NCBI GenBank assembly: GCA_965222005.1
Contig: OZ244935.1
Location: forward strand, 2,666,001-2,730,000
Direction of reading: 5' to 3'
Origin: CBDCTM01 sp965222005
Lineage (GTDB): Bacteria; Bacteroidota; Bacteroidia; Chitinophagales; Saprospiraceae
Length of the DNA: 64,000 nt
Part shown: positions 16,555 through 25,078 of the stretch, one piece after another
Numbering within the stretch: the first letter of the stretch is position 1
Layout: each line of letters begins with the position of its first letter
Position numbers and translations under genes: made by a program
Notes under the pieces: model-generated
What the model was told of the DNA's origin: nothing
The model's database searches: none
The model's input: only the letters and a program-made list of their open reading frames with translations

Positions 16555-17937
16555 TTATTGCGGAAGATTGATTTTGAACAGGTCTCCTGCGGTACTTCCA
16601 GCACCAATATTGAAGAAAATGTTGTTTTCCAGTTTCAGGTTGCCGTCTGCAAATTGCTTGTAAGTGTGCTGCTCCTGATCTTCGAGGTATTCGATATCTA
16701 TACCCTTTCCATAGCCAGTGAAAATACTATTGTGGTATTCACCACCGGCATTGTCGCGAAAGGTAATTGTCCGGCTGCCGGAGTTGCCGATTGATGTTAC
16801 ATTGAAAAAGATAGGTGTAGCATATGGTGTGCCAGTTTCAGGGTCGGTTCCACCATCATGCTCTCCACCACGATCAGCTGCATCGGTAGTAGGATCCTGG
16901 TGCACAATTACAAACTGATTCCAGCCACGGTAACCTTCATCGTAGTCGAGGGCATCATCAGCACAATAGGCTACTATCAGATGTTTGGCCTGAGCTGTAC
17001 CACCAAACCACTCAATTCCGTCATCTTTATTGGCTATCACTTCAATATAATCGAAGGTAGTTCCACTTCCTACACCACCAAGGGTGAGGCCGTTGATTTC
17101 GTTGTCGGCACCGATCAATGTACCTCCATGACGAATAGAAACATATTTGAGTACACCACTGTTGTCAGCATCATCGCTTCCTCCATACAGGGCACGGGGC
17201 TCGGCAGGAATACCTTCGACAGCCGTTTCATTTTGTGCAGAGTTGAGTCCTGCCTTCCCAAGTAGGATCAAACCTCCCCATTGACCGCGAAGGTCAGCGG
17301 CTGTGCCGCCATTGTCGCCCTCGAATGTGAAAATAATTGGCTCGCTGGCAGTACCTTCGGCCATTATTTTTCCACCACGAGCTACAATGAGCGCTGAGGC
17401 GTTAGCGCCTTCACCGGGCTTACCCTGGATAACCGTACCCGCTTCGATATTGAGCGTTTGGCCGTCATTTACGAATACAAATCCTTCGAGAATGTAGGTA
17501 TTGGTTTTTACCCAATTGACATCATTGCCAGCATTTTTCATGATATCATCGGTAATAGTTACGGTTACACCTGTATTAAATCCAGGAGTATTGCCGCCAG
17601 TAAGAATGTTTTCATAAGCTGACCATCCTTCGTACCAGGCTAAAGAATTACTTGGATCAATCGCACCTTTATAATCTACTTGATCCATACCGGCAGGGTA
17701 GGAGGATAAATTGGCACCCAGACTGCCGGCTGGTTTGATAGAGTTGCTCACAAAAGCGGGATCAGCTACAGCATTACCGGCGCTACTGAAATAATCGGCA
17801 AACGCCATGGTAGCTTCTACTATCGGGTCAATAGGTGGCGTATCATCAGTTACCGGCGTTTCATCATCGCCACACGAGGTAATCAAAGTAGCAAAGAAAA
17901 GGAGTGTTGCGAGGAAATAGAAATTGAATTTTTTCAT
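16555..17937 (-). CDS. Surface lipoprotein with predicted beta-helix fold, partner of the TonB receptor
   Basis: A 460-residue lipoprotein (lipobox LITSC, Cys22, followed by GDDETPVTDDTP). After a linker comes a region with repeated short beta-strand turns (LEGFVFVNDGQTLNIEAGTV, GGKIMAEGTASEPIIFTFEG, NGLTLGGVGSGTTFDYIEVI, GIEWFGGTAQAKHLIVAYCA) typical of right-handed parallel beta-helices, with many Asp/Asn-rich loops. The pattern YRGWNQFVIVHQDP and GGEHDGGTDP is conserved in related Bacteroidota lipoproteins that sit beside TonB receptors of the type seen downstream. I infer a ligand-binding accessory protein. No catalytic motif is recognised. Confidence 0.7.
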   Translation of the reverse strand: MKKFNFYFLATLLFFATLITSCGDDETPVTDDTPPIDPIVEATMAFADYFSSAGNAVADPAFVSNSIKPAGSLGANLSSYPAGMDQVDYKGAIDPSNSLAWYEGWSAYENILTGGNTPGFNTGVTVTITDDIMKNAGNDVNWVKTNTYILEGFVFVNDGQTLNIEAGTVIQGKPGEGANASALIVARGGKIMAEGTASEPIIFTFEGDNGGTAADLRGQWGGLILLGKAGLNSAQNETAVEGIPAEPRALYGGSDDADNSGVLKYVSIRHGGTLIGADNEINGLTLGGVGSGTTFDYIEVIANKDDGIEWFGGTAQAKHLIVAYCADDALDYDEGYRGWNQFVIVHQDPTTDAADRGGEHDGGTDPETGTPYATPIFFNVTSIGNSGSRTITFRDNAGGEYHNSIFTGYGKGIDIEYLEDQEQHTYKQFADGNLKLENNIFFNIGAGSTAGDLFKINLPQ

Positions 17938-18002
17938 TACTTCAGATTGTTTTTATTTTTTTAATTAAGCGTATTGTTCTCTACTGCAAAGCAACTGCTT
18001 TG

Positions 18003-18043
18003 TAGTTAAGTGAATGTTATACCGATATTAAATTTAGATTAAC
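18003..18043 (-). promoter_or_regulatory. Phased TTAA repeat array upstream of the lipoprotein gene (Pho-box-like)
   Basis: On the minus strand four units GTTAATC, TTTAATA, TATAACA and CTTAACT follow one another at exactly 11-bp steps. The array ends 66 bp before the ATG at 17937, nearly the same distance as the array before the TonB receptor gene. Control by an OmpR/PhoB-type regulator is inferred. Confidence 0.5.
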
Positions 18044-18151
18044 CTTATCTGCGGAGTGAGTTGGAGGCTATAGCAACAACTAGCTGGACTGAGCTAAAGC
18101 AGGAGTGGTAAGTGGTTGACAGTAAGGAGTTTATGCAAGGTAGCTGAAACT

Positions 18152-18182
18152 AAAAAGGCGTATGAATTTCATACGCCTTTTT
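18152..18182. terminator. Bidirectional terminator
   Basis: A near-perfect hairpin AAAAAGGCGTATGA / TTCATACGCCTTTTT with a very short loop and symmetric A/T flanks, 26 bp after the stop codon of the MORN gene on the minus strand. Confidence 0.85.
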
Positions 18183-18207
18183 GGTTTTGACTGCTGTTTT
18201 TGCTGAT

Positions 18208-19134
18208 CTACTCAGTCACAATGGCCAATTGCTGGGGTATCAACTTGACAAGACTTGGGTTGGCGGATTCAAACTTTTGCGCCAGCTTGAGATAGTTTTG
18301 CGCCATCTCAAAATCTTCATTTGCTTTTTGTTCGAGTGCCAGTGCATACCAGGCAGTGCCGAGGTTGGGAGCCACTTGACGCATCAAGTGCATGTCGAGG
18401 CTTAGCTTTTGTTCGAGATCATTCAGGTCACCTTCTACTTTGCGGCCATCCTGAAACAGGTAAGTCGCTGAGGCTATTGCGCCATCCTTCCACTGGCATA
18501 CATACCGATCACCATTGTTGAAGTGGAAGGTGCCTTTCTGCTCCAGTTGTCCTTTTTTCCAGTTGCCCACAAATACATCCCCTGAATCCCAGCTGATAGT
18601 GCCATTGCCGTGGCGCTTGCCGTTTTTGAACTTGCCAACAAACTCACTGCCATCAATATAAATGCGCGATCCTTCGCCGTGAGGTAGATTTTTTTTGAAA
18701 TGGCCGGCGTACACTTCGTTATTTTTCAGCCGCAGAGTTCCTTCACCTTCCATTTTATTTTTGTGGAAAGTGCCCACATACTGATCTCCACAGGAGAAAG
18801 TGTAGTTTCCCTGGCCGGCCATCAAACCATTCGCCCACTCTCCTTCATAGGTGCTGCCGTCGGAGAGCCATTGCTTGCCTTCTCCGTGGCGTAAGCCAAA
18901 ATTAAACTGGCCCTCGTATTTATCGCCTTCCGGCCAATGCATCACGCCAGTGCCGTGGGGTTGGCCATACGAAATCTCGCCCTCATAGTAAGAACCATCA
19001 ATGAACGCAATGGTACCTACGCAGTATTCAACATCCGGTGGGCAGTCTGTGGCGCCATTTGCCGGAGAAATAGTTATCAAATTTGAAAGGAGAAATAAAA
19101 GTGCAATGAAAGCGTAGTCGGTGATTTTTTCCAT
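18208..19134 (-). CDS. Exported MORN-repeat protein (copy 1)
   Basis: About 308 residues. The signal peptide starts MEKITDYAFIALLFLLSNLI; the ATG at 19134 is chosen because a reading from 19221 adds 29 residues without a sensible signal. Two cysteines (CPPDVEYCVGT) precede about eight MORN repeats (YYEGEISYGQPHGTGVMHWP, YEGQFNFGLRHGEGKQWL, YEGEWANGLMAGQGNYTF and so on). A short helical tail follows (MRQVAPNLGTAWYALALEQK). MORN repeats form extended beta-hairpin scaffolds. The function is not known. It is a paralogue of the next gene on the same strand. Confidence 0.85.
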   Translation of the reverse strand: MEKITDYAFIALLFLLSNLITISPANGATDCPPDVEYCVGTIAFIDGSYYEGEISYGQPHGTGVMHWPEGDKYEGQFNFGLRHGEGKQWLSDGSTYEGEWANGLMAGQGNYTFSCGDQYVGTFHKNKMEGEGTLRLKNNEVYAGHFKKNLPHGEGSRIYIDGSEFVGKFKNGKRHGNGTISWDSGDVFVGNWKKGQLEQKGTFHFNNGDRYVCQWKDGAIASATYLFQDGRKVEGDLNDLEQKLSLDMHLMRQVAPNLGTAWYALALEQKANEDFEMAQNYLKLAQKFESANPSLVKLIPQQLAIVTE

Positions 19135-19407
19135 ATTGGCGAAAGTAGTTGGGTTATGTAAATGCACTATATTAATAGCCAAAATGTTGCCGGGTGGGGC
19201 CCAGCTTTCAACACGGAACACCGAATTTGTGACAGCCTAAGGAAGTAAGTTTATTCCAGGATAGGCATAAATTTTCGCTGTTTTTAATAGTTCCAGCGGA
19301 CTGCTTTTGTAGGCTGCACAATTTTTTTAGCGAGTCTTTGACAAAGTTTCGAGCCCCCCTCTCTATTCGGGCTTACGAGAGCTTATCTCTCAATTTTGGC
19401 GCATCAT

Positions 19408-20382
19408 CTACGAACCACTGATTTGGAGCTTCTTTTGAATAAGCTGTGTTTGTGAATGGATCAATTTGCCAAGATCCGAGCTTGCTGGAGTGCCATGTTG
19501 TGCCATTTGAAATGCCTCCAGGGCTTCGTTGTATTTTTTAGCTAGTTTATTCTCTATGCCGATTACGTACCAAATAAAGGCCCGCTTGTCAGCAGATATT
19601 TTTGTGCCGGCCTCCCTCAACTGCTCTAAGCTGCCCGTCCAGCGTGGCTGTTGCTGTACCTGATAAGTCCAGCCGTTGCCGGCCCGGCCATTACTCCATT
19701 GCATCACCAGCTCATGGCCATTGTCAAACAGGATGCTCGCAGCGCCATCCAACTGACCTTGCTTCCATTGGCCCAGCAATTGCTCGCCAGTTGTCCAGCT
19801 GATGATGCCGCTGCCGTGGCGCTTGCCTTTCTTATAGTGGCCCAGATAGCGGCTGCCATCCACCAACATGTAGTTGCCCTCTCCATCGGCCAGCCCTTTT
19901 TTCCAACCGCCTTCATACCTTTCCCCATCCGAGGTGGTAAACCAGCCGTGACCTTCAAATTTGTTTTTCTGAAAACCGCCGGCATATATGGCCCCATCGC
20001 TCCATTTGTAGGTGCCTATTCCATCCATAAATCCTAAGCGGAAGTTGCCGCTATAAATGCTCCCGTCTGCATAGGTTTGTACTCCTTCCCCATGTCGGAG
20101 GCCCTTTTGAAAATCACCTTCATAGACATCTCCTCCGGGCCACGTCATTTTGCCATACCCATGAGGTTTGCCGTATTTGAATTCGCCCTCATAGATACCC
20201 CCATCTTTGAATAATTTAGTACCTACGCAATACTTTTCCTTTGCGGAGCATTCGGTCTGAGGTTCTGTTTCGGTGAAGCATGTAGCCGGATGATTGGCCA
20301 TGGTGAAAGCTGGGACACAGAGCGCATACCATAGTAAAAGACATAGCGCTTTGCCCGTCGGCAAGTTTTTGGCGAGCAACAT
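19408..20382 (-). CDS. Exported MORN-repeat protein (copy 2)
   Basis: A 324-residue paralogue of the 18208-19134 gene with the same plan: signal peptide (MLLAKNLPTGKALCLLLWYA), a cysteine-containing lead-in (ECSAKEKYCVGTKLF, matching YCVGT in copy 1), about eight MORN repeats (YEGEFKYGKPHGYGKMTWPG ... YLGHYKKGKRHGSGIISW) and a helical C-terminal tail with TPR-like spacing (FIWYVIGIENKLAKKYNEAL). The 273-bp gap between the two genes has no clear terminator, but the diverged sequence suggests an old duplication. Function unknown. Confidence 0.85.
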   Translation of the reverse strand: MLLAKNLPTGKALCLLLWYALCVPAFTMANHPATCFTETEPQTECSAKEKYCVGTKLFKDGGIYEGEFKYGKPHGYGKMTWPGGDVYEGDFQKGLRHGEGVQTYADGSIYSGNFRLGFMDGIGTYKWSDGAIYAGGFQKNKFEGHGWFTTSDGERYEGGWKKGLADGEGNYMLVDGSRYLGHYKKGKRHGSGIISWTTGEQLLGQWKQGQLDGAASILFDNGHELVMQWSNGRAGNGWTYQVQQQPRWTGSLEQLREAGTKISADKRAFIWYVIGIENKLAKKYNEALEAFQMAQHGTPASSDLGKLIHSQTQLIQKKLQISGS

Positions 20383-20792
20383 TTGGTGTAAGTTTTAGTG
20401 TTTGTAAAATGTATAAGGAGGGGAAGTAAGATTCAGCTATTAAAATTAGCGGTATTAAAGCGAATAGTCAACTTGAAAAAAATATAATTTTAAACCAAAT
20501 GTTTAAGTGATTATAAATCAGGGATATACGATTTAAAGATTTTGGTTCAGTGCTATTCGCCAGGCTGCTATTTGCTCAGTTTAGTATATATCAGCCAGCG
20601 GGCAAAGATCGGATCATAAATCACATGACTAAAAACTGTAATGTACTTGCTCGTCAAAACCAATGCGTTATCTCCAGAGGTAAAGTTTCCTTTTAACGAA
20701 TCAGGTTTACTGTACGAAAATGACTAACTTTGTATCCCGTAATCAAAGATTTGAAATAGCTGCATCGGCAGTTCACAAATTTACTTTGACCA
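20383..20792. other. Intergenic region with the pyrG promoter
   Basis: A 410-bp AT-rich gap between a minus-strand and a plus-strand gene. A TAnnTTTG element (TAACTTTG, 20725-20732) would start pyrG transcription near 20739, with a leader of about 55 nt. A second, weaker match (TTACTTTG, 20781-20788) ends 4 nt before the pyrG ATG. I see no other conserved structure. Confidence 0.45.
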
Positions 20793-22436
20793 ATGACCAA
20801 ATACATCTTTGTTACGGGTGGAGTGACCTCTTCTCTTGGAAAAGGCATTATCTCAGCATCTCTGGCCAAACTCCTTCAGGCTCGTGGGTTTTCTGTTACC
20901 ATTCAAAAGTTCGACCCCTACATCAATGTTGACCCTGGTACGCTCAACCCCTATGAGCATGGCGAGTGTTATGTAACCGACGATGGCGCCGAAACCGATT
21001 TGGATCTGGGCCATTACGAACGCTTTTTGAATACGCCTACTTCCCAAGCCAACAACGTAACTACCGGCAGTGTGTATCAAACCGTTATCAATAAAGAGCG
21101 AGCCGGGGATTATTTAGGCAAGACCGTTCAGATTATCCCACATATCACTGATGAGATCAAGCGGCGTATGCTGATGCTGGGCAATAGCAATGAATTTGAA
21201 ATAGTGATTACGGAGTTGGGAGGCACGGTAGGCGATATTGAATCCCTGCCTTATTTGGAAGCTGTCCGACAGCTTCGCTGGGAGCTGGGGCGCGATAATT
21301 GCCTGGTCGTTCACCTCACTCTGATCCCTTACCTACGGGCTGCCAAAGAGCTGAAAACCAAGCCTACACAGCATTCAGTGAAAGAATTGCAAAAAAACGG
21401 CTTGCAGCCCGACATCCTCGTTTGCCGTACTGAAAAGCCCATCAATATTGACATCCGCAGAAAGCTTGCCCTGTTTTGCAATGTGGATATCGGTTCGGTC
21501 ATCGAAGCCATTGATGCCGATACCATTTACGATGTACCATTGTTGATGCTCAAAGAAAATCTGGATACTACGGCTATTGCCAAGCTGCGCCTCAAGGATC
21601 GCAAGGAACCCGAGCTGAGGTTGTGGAAGAATTTTTTGGGCAAGCTGAAGAATCCAACGCACGAAGTGAGCATTGGGCTGGTAGGCAAGTACAATGAATT
21701 GCAGGACGCCTACAAATCCATTTACGAATCCTTTGTGCATAGCGGGGCCATCAATGAGTGCCGGGTGGTAGTAGTGCCGATACATTCCGAGCAGTTGGAA
21801 AATATTACGGACGAAGAGTTGAAGGCACAACTCGCCAATTTGGATGGCATTCTGGTAGCTCCCGGTTTTGGTGAGCGCGGTATTCAGGGCAAGCTGAACG
21901 CAATTCAGTATTGCAGAGAAAATCATTTGCCGTTTTTTGGTATTTGCCTGGGTATGCAATGCGCAGTGGTCGAATTTGCACAAAATGTGCTGGACTTGAG
22001 CAAAGCCGCTTCCACCGAAGTGGATAGCCACAGCCCCGACCCCATCATTGATCTGATGGACGAACAAAAGAAAATCAGGCAGAAAGGCGGTACCATGCGG
22101 CTGGGAGCCTATCAATGTGAGCTGGTCCCCAAATCGAAGGCAGCAAAAATTTATGGAAAGAGCCTGATCAGTGAGCGGCACCGCCATCGCTATGAATTCA
22201 ACAATCAATACCTCAAAAATATCAAAGATGCCGGTCTTATTCCCTCTGGCTTCAATCCCGAATCGGGCCTCGTTGAAATCGTGGAATTGCAAGACCACCC
22301 CTGGTTTATTGGCGTTCAGTTTCATCCGGAATTGAAAAGCACCGTGGAAAGACCCCACCCGCTTTTCGTATCCTTTGTATATGCTTGTTTACAACAAAAA
22401 ACCGCCAGCTCGGCTGTGCTGAGCTGGCAAGAGTAA
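20793..22436 (+). CDS. pyrG: CTP synthase
   Basis: A 547-residue enzyme of pyrimidine synthesis that aminates UTP to CTP with ATP and glutamine. The N-terminal synthetase domain starts MTKYIFVTGGVTSSLGKGI (P-loop) and carries FDPYINVDPGTLNPYEHGE and DLGHYERF. The C-terminal class I glutamine amidotransferase domain has the nucleophile elbow GICLGMQCAVVEF and GVQFHPELKSTVERPHP with the catalytic His/Glu. Length and order are standard. The TrmH-type methyltransferase starts 9 bp after the stop, so the two are probably cotranscribed. Confidence 0.98.
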   Translation: MTKYIFVTGGVTSSLGKGIISASLAKLLQARGFSVTIQKFDPYINVDPGTLNPYEHGECYVTDDGAETDLDLGHYERFLNTPTSQANNVTTGSVYQTVINKERAGDYLGKTVQIIPHITDEIKRRMLMLGNSNEFEIVITELGGTVGDIESLPYLEAVRQLRWELGRDNCLVVHLTLIPYLRAAKELKTKPTQHSVKELQKNGLQPDILVCRTEKPINIDIRRKLALFCNVDIGSVIEAIDADTIYDVPLLMLKENLDTTAIAKLRLKDRKEPELRLWKNFLGKLKNPTHEVSIGLVGKYNELQDAYKSIYESFVHSGAINECRVVVVPIHSEQLENITDEELKAQLANLDGILVAPGFGERGIQGKLNAIQYCRENHLPFFGICLGMQCAVVEFAQNVLDLSKAASTEVDSHSPDPIIDLMDEQKKIRQKGGTMRLGAYQCELVPKSKAAKIYGKSLISERHRHRYEFNNQYLKNIKDAGLIPSGFNPESGLVEIVELQDHPWFIGVQFHPELKSTVERPHPLFVSFVYACLQQKTASSAVLSWQE

Positions 22437-22445
22437 GATAGCTCC

Positions 22446-22976
22446 ATGAAAAAACTGCGCCTCGACCAATTGAATCGCCCCAGCCTGGAGGCTTATCTCA
22501 AACTACCCAAAACGCCGCTGGTAATCCTGCTGGATAATGTGCGCTCGGCACTCAATGTGGGCTCTGTATTCCGTACCGCCGATGCCTTCGCTATCGAAGA
22601 GCTGTACTTGTGTGGCATCACCGCCCAGCCCCCTCATCGCGAAATCCTCAAAACAGCGATTGGCGCTACCGACTCGGTAGCCTGGACCTATGAATCGAAT
22701 GCCTTGACGGCACTTGCACAGTTGCGTGCAAAGGGTTATAAAATATTGGCGGTGGAACAGGCAGTAGGCAGTATGGCCTTGCAGAAATTTGACTGCCGCA
22801 ACGATCAAAAATATGCCATCATTTTTGGCAACGAAGTTAGCGGAGTCAGTGAGGAGGTAATGCAGCAGGTAGATGGCTGCCTGGAAGTACCACAATTGGG
22901 GACCAAGCATTCCCTCAACCTAGCCGTATGCGCGGGCGTGGTGGTTTGGGAGCTTTTTCGGCAGCTGCGGTATTAG
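22446..22976 (+). CDS. SpoU/TrmH-family RNA 2'-O-methyltransferase
   Basis: A 176-residue SPOUT enzyme that methylates RNA ribose using S-adenosylmethionine. The three SpoU motifs are visible: DNVRSALNVGSVFRTADAF (motif 1, catalytic Asn/Arg), IIFGNEVSGVS (motif 2) and VPQLGTKHSLNLAVCAGVV (motif 3, the trefoil knot; usually LNVS, here LNLA). There is no N-terminal RNA-binding extension, so it is the short form; whether the target is tRNA or rRNA cannot be told. It converges with the outer-membrane protein gene 6 bp away. Confidence 0.9.
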   Translation: MKKLRLDQLNRPSLEAYLKLPKTPLVILLDNVRSALNVGSVFRTADAFAIEELYLCGITAQPPHREILKTAIGATDSVAWTYESNALTALAQLRAKGYKILAVEQAVGSMALQKFDCRNDQKYAIIFGNEVSGVSEEVMQQVDGCLEVPQLGTKHSLNLAVCAGVVVWELFRQLRY

Positions 22977-22982
22977 CAGCTA

Positions 22983-23687
22983 TTACCGGTAGCCAAATTT
23001 ATTCAGCTCATCAAATCGGAAGCTCATCTTCAGGCCGGCAAAAAACTGGCGCAAACTGCTTTCTTCACTAGCTTGCTCAGAGGGGGTGCGTCCATCATTG
23101 GCATATTGAGCGAGGTCTTTCCAGCTTGCATTAAAATAATAGTGATAATTGAGCAATGGAGTGATTGTGAAAAAATTAGTAATGCCCACATCTAGGCCTA
23201 CTCCCACTCCAATACTGGGCACAATAGCGGTAGAATGAGTTGTGCTTTGTGGATTTTCATAAGATATCTTCATCCAACTCAGGCCTGGCGATACCTGCAA
23301 AAACAATCCTTTGTCCAGTATGCCACCGTCCTTATCAAAAGTTGGGCAATCGCAGTCGCTGCCAAAATCCAGCGGATAGATGTTGGCGTTGAAGTGGAAG
23401 CCCGTCTGTTGTAATTTGAAGCGCTGCGGTGTGTCATCGGTAAAATGTACGATATCGCTTTTAAACTGGCTGAAACTCAGCTCGGGTGTAAATTCTACGC
23501 GCTTGTTTTTGAGCCTGAACCAATAATCAATCCCCGCTTTGAAGCCGGTATTGAGAAAGTCATCGCCGGGGAAATAGGCTTCCCATTCAGGAGCCGACAT
23601 TCGCTTGATACCGCCATTGACGCCTATTTGGGCGGGCAGCTGAGGGAGGCAGAATAGCATGGCGATTGTAAAAAGAAGTGGTCGCAT
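22983..23687 (-). CDS. Outer-membrane beta-barrel protein (PorT-like)
   Basis: A 234-residue protein with a signal peptide (MRPLLFTIAMLFCLPQLPAQ) followed by alternating hydrophobic/polar strands ending in an aromatic-rich C-terminus (FAGLKMSFRFDELNKFGYR). This is the outline of the small eight-stranded barrels (PorT/OmpW-like 'outer membrane beta-barrel' family) common in Bacteroidota. A CDCPTF insertion may be a loop disulphide. Function unknown. The start region is divergent from rimO. Confidence 0.68.
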   Translation of the reverse strand: MRPLLFTIAMLFCLPQLPAQIGVNGGIKRMSAPEWEAYFPGDDFLNTGFKAGIDYWFRLKNKRVEFTPELSFSQFKSDIVHFTDDTPQRFKLQQTGFHFNANIYPLDFGSDCDCPTFDKDGGILDKGLFLQVSPGLSWMKISYENPQSTTHSTAIVPSIGVGVGLDVGITNFFTITPLLNYHYYFNASWKDLAQYANDGRTPSEQASEESSLRQFFAGLKMSFRFDELNKFGYR

Positions 23688-23737
23688 AAGGAAATGGCTT
23701 TTGATTGCAAATGTAACGAATTGCTATCAGCTATGCG

Positions 23738-23745
23738 TATCTTTG
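23738..23745 (+). promoter_or_regulatory. TAnnTTTG -7 element directly before rimO
   Basis: TATCTTTG ends 6 nt before the ATG at 23752, so transcription would start at or next to the start codon. It supports the shorter rimO start. Confidence 0.4.
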
Positions 23746-23751
23746 TGGGCA

Positions 23752-25068
23752 ATGAAGGCCAAAACTTTACGGAAGGATAAAGTGAATGTGATCACCCTGG
23801 GTTGTTCTAAAAACCTGGTGGACTCCGAAAACCTCATCACACAACTGCGGGGCAATGACTTTGAGGCAGCACATGACAGCGATGAGCAGGATGCCAACAT
23901 TGTGATCGTCAATACCTGTGGCTTCATCGATTTGGCCAAGGAGGAATCCATTAATACCATTTTGCAATATGCCGAGCTGAAATCCAAAGGTGAGTTAGAA
24001 AAATTATATGTGACGGGCTGTTTGTCACAGCGTTATAAAGATGATCTGGAAAAAGAAATCCCTGAGGTCGATGCTTATTTTGGCACCCTAGAGCTGCCCG
24101 CATTGCTGGCCCGGCTCCAGGCCGATTACAAGCACGAACTCATTGGAGAGCGCCTCATTACTACTCCGGCACATTATGTCTATCTCAAAATTAGCGAAGG
24201 CTGCAACCGGACTTGCTCCTTTTGTGCCATCCCGCTGATGCGCGGCCAGCATATCTCCCGCCCCATTCAATCCTTGGTAAAGGAAGCCGCCAGCCTTGCC
24301 CGGCAAGGTGTGAAAGAACTTATGCTGATCGCCCAGGAGCTTACCTATTACGGGCTCGATATTTACAAAAAACGGATGCTGCCCGATTTGCTGCATGCGC
24401 TGTCTGAAGTGGAAGGCATCGAGTGGATTCGCCTCCATTATGCGTATCCCAGCAAATTTCCGGCGGAAGTGCTGGATGCAATGGCTGTGCTGCCGAAAGT
24501 TTGCAAGTATCTGGACATACCGCTTCAGCATGCGCATGACGCAGTGCTCCAACGAATGCGGCGCCAGACCACACAGGCCGAGCAGAACCGGCTTATTGCG
24601 CTGGCCCGCCGAAAGGTGCCCGGCATAGCCATTCGCACTACCATGCTGGTTGGCTTCCCCGGCGAATCGGATGAGGAGTTTGAAGCGCTTTGCCAATACC
24701 TCAAAGCAATGCGGTTTGAGCGGGTAGGCGTATTTCAATATTCTCACGAAGAGGATACCCGTGCTTTTGATTTGCCCGACGATGTGCCTGCTCAACTTAA
24801 AGCCGAACGAGCCAACCAACTAATGAGCATCCAGCAGGAAATTTCTTATGAAAAAAACCAGCAGCGGATCGGCCAGATACTGAAAGTACTTTTCGATAGA
24901 AAGGAAGGGGCCTATTTTGTGGGGCGTACTGAATATGATTCGCCGGAGGTGGACAATGAAGTATTGGTGAAAGCTGCCGAAAACTTTGTGCGAATCGGCG
25001 ATTTTGCAGAGGTGAAAATAACGAGGGCAGAGGAATACGATTTGTACGGAGCGCTTCACAAGAGCTGA
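23752..25068 (+). CDS. rimO: Ribosomal protein S12 methylthiotransferase RimO
   Basis: A 438-residue radical-SAM enzyme that methylthiolates an Asp of ribosomal protein S12. Domains: the N-terminal UPF0004 domain (VNVITLGCSKNLVDSENL, NTCGFIDLAKEES, YVTGCLSQRY) with three cluster-binding cysteines; the radical-SAM core with EGCNRTCSFCAIP (CxxxCxxC) and LQHAHDAVLQRMRR; and the C-terminal TRAM domain (to EEYDLYGALHKS). The reading can extend upstream to 23659, but that part overlaps the divergent gene and its promoter. It converges on the EEP gene, with 10 bp between stops. Confidence 0.96.
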   Translation: MKAKTLRKDKVNVITLGCSKNLVDSENLITQLRGNDFEAAHDSDEQDANIVIVNTCGFIDLAKEESINTILQYAELKSKGELEKLYVTGCLSQRYKDDLEKEIPEVDAYFGTLELPALLARLQADYKHELIGERLITTPAHYVYLKISEGCNRTCSFCAIPLMRGQHISRPIQSLVKEAASLARQGVKELMLIAQELTYYGLDIYKKRMLPDLLHALSEVEGIEWIRLHYAYPSKFPAEVLDAMAVLPKVCKYLDIPLQHAHDAVLQRMRRQTTQAEQNRLIALARRKVPGIAIRTTMLVGFPGESDEEFEALCQYLKAMRFERVGVFQYSHEEDTRAFDLPDDVPAQLKAERANQLMSIQQEISYEKNQQRIGQILKVLFDRKEGAYFVGRTEYDSPEVDNEVLVKAAENFVRIGDFAEVKITRAEEYDLYGALHKS

Positions 25069-25078
25069 AAATCAGTGC

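Noticed and set aside
21375..22358. Long minus-strand open frame (327 codons) opposite pyrG
   Set aside because: It is the antisense shadow of a well-identified CTP synthase; the translation has no family features.
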